The notes under the pieces were generated by a model. That model was not told where the DNA came from. It searched no databases and saw nothing but the letters and a program-made list of their open reading frames with translations. The translations under genes were made by a program, and so were the position numbers. A DNA stretch of 64,000 bases from Astrocystis sublimbata (Eukaryota; Ascomycota; Sordariomycetes; Xylariales; Xylariaceae). The stretch covers positions 62,001 to 126,000 of the forward strand of contig JAJNNY010000041.1 of NCBI GenBank assembly GCA_022453515.1, given 5' to 3'. Of this stretch, positions 13,176 to 23,090 are shown piece after piece. The first letter of the stretch is position 1, and each line of letters starts with the position of its first letter.

Positions 13176-14403
13176 ATGTTCGCTCTTCTGCCAGACCTCT
13201 CGCCACGCGACGTAAGTAAACAAGGGAGGGCTACCAAATATTTGCAAGCAACCAAACAAGCTGACCTCAATGGCCTATCTGCCCATACAGTCTCATTCGC
13301 TATGGTACACATCGTCGCGAAACCCGTTTCCTCCAAGCAACACCAGTGATGCGCACCTCCACGGCTCATCACACCCCGACCACGGCCTCGGCCACGGTCA
13401 CCCGCACGGGGTGAACGGCAACCAGCAACATCAACAACATCGCCGCGGGGCGCATCTGATCGAGCGCTCGTCTCTAGCACGTCTCCGCGCCGACGAGCAT
13501 AACCTCGAACGCCGCCGGCAGAACGTGACAAATTTCGGCAGCGCCTGGCTCAAGCCCCCCGGCCTTCCCAAGACGCTACACCAGCTGCGCGAAGAGCGGC
13601 GCGAGGCGGAGGAGCACCAGGAAGCCATGCGACGGGAGCAGCTGGCACAGGAGCTCGCTGAGGCCGAGGCCGAGGCGGCTGGCGGGGGAGCAGCGGAAAC
13701 AGGCGAGGCTGGCGACGAGGGCATGGATGACGTGCAGCTGGACGGGGCGCGCGACCTCGACGCTGATATTCCGGAGGCTGACGACGCGGATTTCGGTCTT
13801 AGCAGCATCGAGGATGACGAGGACGAGGACGAGGAGGACGGGGAAGATGAGGACGCAGAAGAGGGAGAAGAGGATGATGAAGAGGATGAGGATGCAGAGG
13901 TGCGGGCCCAAACCCAACAGCAACAGTTGATGGCGCAGCGCATGCGACAAGGTAATGATGCGTTTCGCGAGGATATGGCCCGTGGGCGCGACAGCGCGGC
14001 GTTCTACGGAGCAGATGAAGATATCGACGAGGTGGATCAGTCGCACATGATTGAGGAGGACGACCTGGCTGGCACGCAAGAAGATATGGATGACATGGGC
14101 ATGGACGCGGACCTGGACGACGAAATTCCTGAGGCTGAGAGCTTGGGCGGATACGAGCACACAGACACAGAAGCTGAGCTGAGCAGCAGCATCGATGAGG
14201 GTGACAACAACAACTCCAATATCAGCTTTGTGCAGTCCCAACAAGCCAATCGATTCCGACACAGCCTCGCTCAGAGTGACGCCACACGCAATAGTATTGC
14301 AATTAGTGACATCCTGTCCCGTGATGGAAGCAGTGTCTTGGGCAGCAGCCCGGCAATTCCACGTCAGAGACCTGGGGGCTCATCACGTCGGGGGAGGGGA
14401 TAG
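13176..14403 (+). CDS. Anaphase-promoting complex subunit 15-like protein (Apc15p family)
   Basis: Probable small regulatory subunit of the APC/C ubiquitin ligase (ANAPC15/Mnd2 group), which in characterised organisms helps turn over the mitotic checkpoint complex. Two exons: 13176-13211 and 13291-14403 (382 residues). The first exon encodes only MFALLPDLSPRD and joins in frame to SHSLWYTS; this N-terminal block and FGSAWLKPPGLPKTLHQLREE near residues 102-122 are the features I associate with the fungal Apc15p domain. A basic, coiled-coil-like stretch follows (near 120-150), then very acidic Asp/Glu tracts (roughly 165-305), including a repeated DADIPEAD/DDEIPEAE motif, and a Ser-rich tail with basic end RRGRG. 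Low-complexity acid tracts produce long antisense open frames that are not genes. Family call is good; exact role in this fungus is inferred. Confidence 0.82.
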
Positions 14404-14976
14404 ATACATGCGGCCTCCGTCTCGTTTTATGTTGGCGTCCCTTTTAGCTACAAGTCATGAGAGTACGATGTGCCTTGTTCATCGAGATACCCCCCTTTCT
14501 CTCTTGTTCTTAGGCGTGGATAAAGGCCCCAAAACACAGTGGTCCTGCTTTCAATTTCCCGTCTACTACTATTCAGAGCCCAACGATATGAAACATAGAT
14601 AATGATACATTAATTACAGTCCTATCTTGTAAATATGCTATTAGCGCTATTGCCGAAACGCCAGCGTGTGCCCTCGATGAAGATGCACTTTGGGCTCCGA
14701 AAGCATCCTTCCCCATGTCTCAATCAAGCGACGTGATCTAACTTCTTAGCTTGCGTGCTGCTCGAATATCAATAGGTGGGAAAGAAGTAGAGAAAAATCA
14801 TGCCCAAACGCCCGGTGTCTCATGCATGCATTCAAGTCTTAACCGCCCTCATAATCTACAACAGGCATCATTCTCTCCACGAAGACAGAACACCCTGAAG
14901 CAGCAACCATTGATCATATGCGCCGGAACAGGTTTCTACGCCCTTTTGGCGCGACCGTGAAACGATACGACTCGGT
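14404..14976. other. Intergenic, convergent 3' ends
   Basis: A 573-nt stretch between the ends of the APC15-like and BET1-like genes. It should hold both 3' untranslated regions; I see no further gene or repeat. Confidence 0.6.
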
Positions 14977-16169
14977 TTAGAATAGCCAAACGTAGCAGAA
15001 GATGAATATGACAGCGGCGAAGAAGCCGAGCCACACCTTCCAGCCCACACCTGTCTTCTCGGCCATGATCATCATACGGTTCATCGTGCCGCGTAGCCTT
15101 AATCGTGTTGAGTCGAATGTATCATTCATCTTTTCCGCCAGCGCCGAGGAGTCTCGGATTTCATCGCCGATGGCTACTGTCATCTTTCCGTGCTTCATAT
15201 TAGCAGATGCTTTGTGTATTCGGATGTGCGCAACAACGGTGTTTTGTGTCCGGTACCGTAGTCGTTATAACGCATCGAGTATCGACGTTGGAGAAGCGAG
15301 CGAGAGCGGTGGAAGCAGACGTAAATGAGAATGGTCCAAACACACCTCCTTCAAGATCTTGACTTTTCCCAAGATTCCCTCGACTTGTTGGTCGTTCTGG
15401 CTCTCTAATTCGCTGAGCACGGCATCGCTGTATTGCCCCCTATATCAAAGCAGTACTCGTCAGTTCAAAGTTCTTCCAGTTGATCTAAGCACCCGCTCAT
15501 CCTGTGGCATTCACGGTGCCATCTACTCTGCCTCTCCCAGCTCCTATCCCAATCGTTGTGCCTGTCGCAAAGCTCCTCATCTTTAACGTTGCCCTCCCTC
15601 GTTCTCCCCCATCCTCCTTGTGGTCCATTACGTGCCCAAAGAACCATCTATGGACAGAATATCGCGAGCGCGCTAGAACATACCTCGTGTTCGGTGTCGC
15701 GGGTCTGAAACCCCTGTTCTCTACGCCTAGGTGTTGTTGTTGAGAACTGCTGCCGCCGCCGCTGGCGTTGTATCCATAGCCGCCTAGAGATGGATTCGGG
15801 CTGGCGCTGACCTGTCGCCTCGTTGTGTCTCGCCCGTTGTATCCTTCAAAGAGCGCGCTGCGCGAGTCCCGCTGATGGAGCGTGGAATGGCCGAATCTAT
15901 TTGTACGAACGAGAACAATCATCAGCTCTAGGTCTCCAGGTCGGACAAGGGAGAAGACGTCGGGTCTACTGTGCCGGATATCTGCTTGAGAGGACAGGGA
16001 GTCGCGACATCGCGCAAGGGCTCGACGACGGCCTTTGCTCATGCGCCTGCGCTGAACTAGGTACTTCCTGATCGTGGGTGCGCCGAGCGCCGCGCGATCG
16101 CACAGCGGACGAGGTTTGGAAGAAGCGCTTGCTATGAGATCTGGGAGATGCCACGTACCTTGACGCCAT
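14977..16169 (-). CDS. bet1: BET1-type SNARE (ER-Golgi transport)
   Basis: Tail-anchored v/Qc-SNARE expected to act in fusion of ER-derived vesicles with the Golgi. Exons: 16169-16159 (11 nt, MASR), 15896-15684, 15439-15346 and 15183-14977; 174 residues. Junctions give MASRFGHST and TRGQYSDAV in frame. Order: Ser/Gly/Gln-rich N-terminal region with SRSALFEGY, then the heptad SNARE motif from about 75 to 140 (SELESQNDQQVEGILGKVKI, then EIRDSSALAEKMNDTFDSTR), RGTMNRM just before the anchor, and a C-terminal hydrophobic helix (WLGFFAAVIFIFCYVWLF) ending at the stop, typical of BET1/SFT1-like proteins. The 262-nt first intron is long for this window, so the 11-nt first exon is the least certain part. 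SFT1 is the main alternative. Confidence 0.85.
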
Positions 16170-16939
16170 ATTCGCGAAATTTACCAGGCGATGAACGGTG
16201 TCTCTGGTCGATAAATTGTTGTCGGACAAGAACGCCTTCCGAGGCGCGCGAAGGCCCGGTTTTCTCGGTTGCTCATGGGTGGTGTGTGCCTGTTGTGTTT
16301 AGAGCTTAGGTAGACTCGGCATACGTAGCGGCTGGTTAGTGGTGCGGATCTCGAAGCTCGTGCTTGTACATTACCTTGGTAGGTAGGTGCCTACCTAGAC
16401 CCCTAGGTACACGTAAACATCGCCGACCTGGCGACGGGTGGAACCAGGCATGGGCCAGGATGCCAGGTGGGTGATCGCACGCAACCTCTCCAACCTTCTT
16501 GCCAAGGTCATGCTCTCTACTCCAATTTCAATTGACGAATCTCAGAATCGAGACAGATGGTGGACTCTCTATCGGAAATATGAGATGACAGTCTCGCGTC
16601 ATTTAAGCTTTTTTTAATGCCTTATCGCGAACACAAGTGGCTATCTCCGTTTCTCGCATCGATTTAGACGTACCGTGTTCCAAGAATCGTACTATTTCAT
16701 GAAACCCCACATGGACGGATTCTCTTTGGTTTTCGAACAGCAGTAGCATATATTCGCGCAGCTAGCGGAGGCAGAAGAAACTACAAATTCTAGGCTCATA
16801 AGGTCGTGGGCACCTCCATGTTGTCCTAGATGAACAGGTAGAGTCGAACGTGCGCCATTGTTCGCTTGTAATAGAAAACATCCACTTTTCTAAGTCCTAA
16901 CCCCCCGAAATGTTCCAAATGATCAATGCAGTTCCATTA
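16170..16939. other. Intergenic with palindromic spacer motifs
   Basis: About 770 nt between the BET1 start and the stop of the small cysteine-rich gene. It includes the BET1 promoter side and a dense group of AGGTAGGTGCCTACCTAG-like palindromes at about 16376-16410. No coding region recognised. Confidence 0.55.
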
Positions 16940-17170
16940 CTAGTGCTCAGTCTGTGTCTTGTTGTCCCTAGGCCGTGGATTTCGTTCATAGCATATCTTT
17001 TGGGTGCCTGCCTTGACCAAATGCGCCGAACAGTAGTGCGTAGAGAACTTGTCGATGATCTTAGGAATCGAATGACATTTGACGTTCGTTCCCTGGCGCT
17101 CCTCGCACTGAACAAACTGCCCGTCCTTCTGGCATTCGCATGTATATTTGATGCATAATATGTGGCACAT
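16940..17170 (-). CDS. Small cysteine-rich protein, conserved-looking, function unknown
   Basis: Single-exon frame from an ATG at 17170, 76 residues, with eight cysteines at 2, 6, 11, 13, 22, 32, 47 and 60. The layout CxC (11/13), GQFVQCEERQGTNVKC (17-32) and HYCSAHLVKAG (45-55) resembles a family of short uncharacterised fungal proteins that I recall as sharing a CxC...FVQC...GTNxKC...C..H pattern. There is no signal peptide or membrane helix, so it is probably intracellular; the regular Cys/His spacing would suit metal binding, which is inference. The C-terminus is basic and polar. The opposite strand carries an overlapping hydrophobic 82-residue frame, which I judge to be its shadow because it lacks any motif. 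Confidence 0.55.
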   Translation of the reverse strand: MCHILCIKYTCECQKDGQFVQCEERQGTNVKCHSIPKIIDKFSTHYCSAHLVKAGTQKICYERNPRPRDNKTQTEH

Positions 17171-19359
17171 CTCTCGACTAAACCGACAGGAACTCCCATC
17201 AAAACGGGCTCGGATGCAGGTATAAGTGCCTGCTTACGTTGTTATCGAATACCTGGACCATACAGGTTCGTTGGTGGCGATTGCAAACAGCTCAGGTTGT
17301 GTCCTGGAGAAACTCGAGTGACGTTGGGAAGTGGTTGGGCCTGAACGCTTGATCGTTGCTGATTAAGTAAGTACTAGGAAGGTAGTGAGTGGACGTGTGA
17401 GTCCATATTGGCTAAATGTCATTCATAACTTGGGAAAGAACTTACCTCTAAGGTGAGACGGGCGGTCTTCAACTTGGGTTTCAATTAGTCTTAAGTGCAT
17501 ACATGAATGGTACCTATGGCATAGGATCAAATCCTATTTAAACTCCCGTCCGAGGTCCACAGCTGTTGCTAGGTCTACCTAGGTAGTGATGCTAAGCTGG
17601 GCGGAAGAGAGGGGTTTCTATTGTTTATTATTGGGTTGGGTTTACGAGTAGGCTTTTCGCCTCCTGTCAGACCCAGCCAAGGTGGAGCGATAAATAGATG
17701 AAACCCTTTCCTATCTACTTATACCTACTATCCATGTGGTATGAACTAAATCAATAAAACTTCTAACCTCTAAGGTCTTTTAAATAACTAGTGTTTTACT
17801 TAATTATATAATTAGATTATAAAGAATAATAGTTTTAATAAGGATTTAAATTTTCATACTACAACCTTATCTCGCCCATAGTAATAAGTTAGTGGTGTTG
17901 AAGGTATTAAAGACCGTCTTATTTATTTTTCGCTCCACCTCGCCAGTTTTTGGCTGCATTTGCTATAGTAATCCACCCACCCGAGCCTTGAGCCTAGGTA
18001 CCTAAGGTAGCAGCTTGCGTGGTTTAGCATTGGTTGCATTGGTTCGCTCACATGTGGCCTTGCTAATCATACCCGTCCGGGCAGCTAAATTACTGTATAC
18101 CTACCTAGGTAGCTTAGTATCCAGGATGGTTTTACATCTATCTAGTAGTATCTAGGCATTACGCATAGGATGCGAGGAACCTAGAGCTGCGACTTCACAC
18201 ATACTCTCCAATATACTCAATACCGCGCTTTACTTCTACCTCTACTGCATGTGTACATACCTCTCGCATACCTAGCACATCACAATCTGAGGAACTTGAA
18301 GCAGCCTGAGGCTTCATGATCCCTCCGTTTGAGCTCAGTGCCCTGACCTGCTGAGCTGGCTGCCAGCCTGCCTCGCCTGGTGGAGGCGTCATCCTTCGTC
18401 GCCCGGGCTGTGTGTGCGTGTGCGTGTGCGTCTGCAGCTGCCATACAGTAAGTAGTACCCTGCATGTCTGCTCCATCGTATCCGAGCTTCATTTAGGTCT
18501 CTCTCTGCTGCCTCCTGGGCGAGTCGACTCTGCATGACAGCCTCGACAGCCTCGACAGCCTCCTTCATCGCGCTTCATCCTCCCACTGCCACTCGAGCTA
18601 CCGGCGGCCGAGAATCTTACTGCCTCTATCGACATTGGCCAAACAGGGTGGTGGGTCGCATTGGACGGGCGTGAGACTGCGAGAGTGGTGCTAATGTTGA
18701 TGTGTTCGGGGCAGGTCGGACAGCCATCCATCCACCTGATCGCATCGTGTTCGCATTGTGTTCGCAGCGCAGCGCAGCGCATCGCCTTCCTGGTTGCACT
18801 CCATATCCATATCGCACCTTTCTCGTAACTTGCCGTATTGTGTTCCATCCGATCGCCTCTCGTCCATCCCCTGAGGTCCAGTCGTTGAGCCGAATTCCTG
18901 CCGCTTCCGGCTTCCGGCTTCCGGCTTCTCAATAACCGCTCATCACTTCCCACTGCCGCCCCCCTCGAGATCCAATACCAAGTCACATCACGCCCATTAC
19001 GTTGTGCTCACAATCGAAAGAACCCCTGAATTGTTGCAACCTCGACCGCTCCTCTCCCGTGTAGTTGTGTGACCACCCCGCATCCGCATACCAGGCGTTG
19101 CACTTGCGCGATGCACGACCGAAGACAGCTTCACCACCCATAGGCGACTTCCAGGTGTGACATCGAGAACTATCATAGTGCGACACGTCCTTTGGTGTCT
19201 TGGTTCTGCTCGCCTTCGACGGTTGACTAGCTTCGAATACCCAATTGCTTTCTTTTTCTTAAGACAACGGGTGGCCCCCGCGCCATCTCGACCGGCACTA
19301 TTGCTTCTGACTACCTGGCTGTGGCTTGCGACTGAGTCCAGTCACAGCCCGCCGATACG
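17171..19359. other. Spacer, 2.2 kb, with AT-rich island
   Basis: No recognisable protein. It contains palindromic AGGTACCTAGG-type motifs (17571-17588, 17992-18010, 18099-18116), an AT-rich inverted-repeat island (17674-17960), short GT-rich and TTCCGGC/CAGCG repeats (near 18410-18430, 18770-18781, 18903-18928), and from about 18500 a CT-rich stretch likely to be promoter and leader of the RasGEF gene. Confidence 0.55.
17674..17960. repeat. AT-rich island bounded by imperfect inverted repeats (possible MITE relic)
   Basis: The left edge reads CAGCCAA followed by GGTGGAGCGATAAATA (17675-17696). The right edge (about 17920-17956), read on the other strand, has CAGCCAAAAA, then GGTGGAGCGA and AAATAAATA. 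The shared core is GGTGGAGCGA plus CAGCCAA, with an 8-nt insertion between them on the right. The 200+ nt between are strongly AT-rich, unlike both flanks. I see no coding capacity and no certain target-site duplication, so a worn, non-autonomous element is inference. Confidence 0.4.
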
Positions 19360-22034
19360 ATGGACAGTTTCAGCATCGCCGTCATAGGCGCGGACGGGGT
19401 GGGCAAGTCGCAGTTTATACGAACAGCCATGTCTCTGCCTCCTCCGCCCAAGTCCAACCTCCCTGCGCCCGATCCGAAACCCGTGACCGCGCGTATTATC
19501 ATTGACAATGTGCCCTATGCCGTTACCTTGTTCGAGTTGGATCCCCAATATTTCGAGTCCGAATTCTTCGATGATCAGTTTCGTCAAGTCCACTGGCCCA
19601 AGCAAATAAATGGTACCATTCTGCCTCGAGTCCATGGCGTCTTATTCCTCTATGATGTGATGGATAGAGAGAGCATTCATTTCTTACCCGAGACCCTCAG
19701 TGAGTTTGTACCAGTCAATCTTGTGCGATGAGTCTGAGACCCAATACCTACCCCTCTTCCCGCCACTGCTTGGACGATACTAAAGCCAAGCAGATGCCCT
19801 CGCGACCCCGTCTCTCCCAGTCGTTCTTGTCGCTACCAAATGCGACAATCCAGAAGCCTCGAGGGATATAGACGTCGAGACTGTCGCCTCGGCCCACAAG
19901 TCATGCCTTGGGAATTTCAAAACCTCGACAGACAAACCAGAGACAGTACGAATGGCGCTGTACACTTTGCTGAGGGCCATGATCTTTGGGAACCAGGGTA
20001 AGTGCATGCCCTAATATTTCCTGCTTCGCGGCTTTGGCACAACATTACTGCAATGTTATTCGGGGCGACTTGAATATTTCACGTCTCATAGGCTTGCGTA
20101 TTGATGCTAAACATGTGGTCCAGAACGTGAAAACGCAGAAGGGGCAGGGCTTAGGCGGCGAGCGACCTCAGAGGCGACTCATCTCGATGCCCCGATAGAA
20201 TCTTTTTCTCGCCCGATCAGTGAGCATAGTAGACATAGCCGCGCAAGTTCTGATATGTCATTGCTACGAGGTTACTTTGCCTCTCAGGAATACAACGAAC
20301 CCCGACATGTGAGAAATCCGCGGGGGGACCTCTTAGGAGGACAAATATCAGACGACTATGAAGCCGCGCAGACTGTTCACAGCATGCTTCGTAATTCTGG
20401 TGTCCGACTGGATCGAGCTCAGCAGATATACTTAGAAGCCGATGATCCTGACGCGGAGCCTCGAAGATATTCCGATGACATACCCCTCCTACAGCGGGGA
20501 GATGAAACTCTCTTTGACCGATCGATAAAGAAACCTGGGCTGACCTTTAACGAGCTGGTTGATCGTTTGCTAGCCCCGAAACTATCCAAAGCTGATCAAA
20601 ACTTCGGAGGCCTCTTTCTATGTTTATATCGCAAGTTTGCTACGCCCGGCGAACTTTTTGCTGGCATCCTCACTCGACTCGAGGTCCTCAAAGATGACAA
20701 ATCGATTCACTATCTTACCAAAACAACTACACAACTGCGAATGATCGAGGTGGCTGCCAGGTGGGTTGCAACGTATCCAAATGATTTTGCGCGCCCTACC
20801 GTCAAAAGAAAACTGGAGGAATTCATCACACACCTGTCAGCAGAGCCAATCTTCTCGGCTGCCGCGTTGCAGATGCGAACAACTATCGAGGAGAACGTAC
20901 TCGAGGACGATGATACAGGCTGGGTGAAGTCAGAAGTCGAAGATTTTGAAGCGGATAGCGAGTTCTCAACCAATGCGAGCGATCTTCATGATAGCCTGAG
21001 TAGTCTGGGCATCGGCGTCCCGATTTGCCATCGCCCGTCGGCCAGCTCTCAGGCTTCTTCGATGGCACCAAACACGAAGACGCATTCTTTCCAATTTCAC
21101 GTATATGAAGATTATGAGCGTGAGGCAGCCACGATGACACCTTCATACACACTGCCTCTTACCAAGTTCCGGTACCACATCTTCATGGATATGGCCAACG
21201 ACGATATTGCAGATGAAATGACTCGGATTGACTGGGTCATGTTCTCATCCATTCGTATACGTGATCTCGTGCGCCATGTGAGTCTATCAGCCGAGCAGAA
21301 GGAGAAATGCAAAGCGATGCGAAACGTCAACCGCATGATCTCTCACTTCAACCATATCGCCACATGGGTGTCCAACATGGTTTTGATGCGGGACAAAGCG
21401 AAACATCGAGCACAAATGCTGGAGAAGTTCATGCATATTGCGTTGAAGCTGAGGCAACTGAACAATTACAATGGCCTAGCGGCCGTGCTGGCTGGCATCA
21501 ATGGGACCTCGATCCTTCGGCTTTCTCAAACAAGAGCATTGGTCCCGGCCGAGGTGCAGAAACGGTTCGCTCGGCTAGTTCTCTTGATGGGCACCCAGAA
21601 AGGTTACTTCGCCTATCGGCTGGCCTGGGAGAACTCCCCTTTGCCACGCATCCCATTCATTCCGCTGCACCGCAAAGATCTCGTGTCTGCGGAAGAGGGC
21701 AGCATTACATTCGTCGGACCGCAAGGAGATCGACTCAATTGGAAAAAGTTCGAAGTCCTGGGCGAGGTCATTTTGCCCATCATGAGGAGCCAAACCACCC
21801 CGTACCCAAATCTGTCCCGGCATGATGAGGCTAGGGAGCTCATCCTGGACTGCCTGATGCCAACGGACGAAGAGGTAGGCGACAACGCACGATGATGCAT
21901 GACGCTCGAGAATCACGAGGCTAACAGAACTACAGGACATTTATCAACGAAGCGTGCAGGTTGAGAGCACGTCAGGAACTGGATTCGATCCAAACAGGAA
22001 AAAGTTTCCGTGGTTTGCCGCCACCAAAGCTTGA
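19360..22034 (+). CDS. RasGEF (CDC25-domain) protein with N-terminal Ras-like GTPase domain
   Basis: Predicted guanine-nucleotide exchange factor for a Ras-family GTPase. Exons: 19360-19699, 19794-19997, 20124-21874 and 21936-22034; 797 residues, every junction in frame. Residues 1-180 look like a small GTPase: P-loop GADGVGKS (about 10-17), GVLFLYDV as a beta strand, and VATKCDN as the G4 motif; the DxxG of G3 is replaced by FELD. A linker rich in Ser/Arg follows. RasGEF_N lies around 320-440 (LTFNELVDRLLAPKL, LFLCLYRKFATPGELF) and the catalytic CDC25 homology domain around 545-790 (IADEMTRIDWVMFSSI, NRMISHFNHIATWVSN, LRQLNNYNGLAAVLAGIN). The last exon adds DIYQRSVQVE to the end. Orthology to CDC25 or BUD5 is not settled; it is shorter than CDC25 and no SH3 domain is seen. 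Confidence 0.9.
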
Positions 22035-23090
22035 CGAAGCCATCGCGGTTCAGGGCGGTCCAGACCTCCCCTTCCCGAGGTTGCGGGAATCGTTGGCGCG
22101 TGTGATTGATAAAGCGAATTTGTAACCAGATGATTCAAGATTTTAGCGATGCCGTTATGATGGGATTTTGGGCTACCTAATACACACTCGCCATCCATTT
22201 CAGATCTGGTTGGACAGGTGACACCTTCTCTCTGGATATAAACCGGGCATTGAATTGCGTGCTCAGACGATATACTAAGTCCTACTTACTATGTTAGTAT
22301 TGAAATGTCGGTTACCTAAACTGATTGATATTGGAGGGGAGAGGGAGACAGCGCCCCAAAGACGATGAAAGGCACAATATGTCGATTCCCATGCCAGGCT
22401 CGCCAGGTACCAGCCAGTGATTGTCCTTCGAAAATACCTAGACTTATTCAACTAGCGGCATCTAGGACCAAGAAACCCTACTAGTGTGGTTCACCTGTAG
22501 AATCTAGACCAACCCAACCCGTGGCCGATGCTGGTAGCGTTGTTTGTCGGATGTTCACTCGTCGTCGTCGGGGGAGCATGCGTGACCAATGAAAGAGAAA
22601 GAGGCGGCAGCGACGATATCGCTATCTAGTGCTAGTGATGTCATGGCGGGGCAGGCGATAGCTGTTCCCCTCACTGCTCTGGCTGCCATGTCACACCCAT
22701 GTCACGCCCATGTCACATCCATGTAACCTGCCGTAGCACCCACGGCGGGGACAGCCTAGAGGATACCGTCCCGTGGTCCGCCGTGCCCGTCCAGGCACGT
22801 CAGCCTCTCCTCAGCGAGCAGGAGCGGGTTGCCAGAAGCAGGTAGCGCCCGCATGTGAGAGCTGCTGTTGTGCCTGATTTTCATTTTCCATCTGCATTAG
22901 ACCGACTATCTGGGCCGGCTGGGCGTTACTTAGCGAGCCACTACCACTACCAGCTTTGCGCGCGAGCTCTCTGCCACCACCACCCTCCTCGACCGGACCG
23001 CTGTTTGTCTACCAAGTCTGTACTCTTTGTCTTCCGTTTTCTCAGTGTGGTCGCAGGAAAGGAGAAAAAACCCCCGAGATATCCGTCAAG
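22035..23090. other. Intergenic, promoter side of the GH63 gene
   Basis: About 1 kb without a recognisable gene. It holds the RasGEF 3' end, a four-copy 11-nt direct repeat (22687-22730) and a CT/CA-rich leader running up to the GH63 start codon. Confidence 0.6.
22687..22730. repeat. Direct repeat, 4 x 11 nt (CATGTCACRYC)
   Basis: Four head-to-tail copies: CATGTCACACC, CATGTCACGCC, CATGTCACATC and CATGTAACCTG. The 11-nt spacing is near one turn of the helix, about 360 nt upstream of the GH63 start. A clustered protein-binding site is possible but unproven. Confidence 0.8.

Noticed and set aside
13576..14262. 228-residue minus-strand open frame
   Set aside because: It is the antisense shadow of the Asp/Glu-rich tract of the APC15-like gene; GAC/GAG repeats read backwards give Val/Leu/Ile-rich nonsense with no motif.
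16910..17158. 82-residue plus-strand hydrophobic frame
   Set aside because: It overlaps the small cysteine-rich gene on the other strand and has no motif; hydrophobicity comes from the complement of Lys/Glu/Gln codons.
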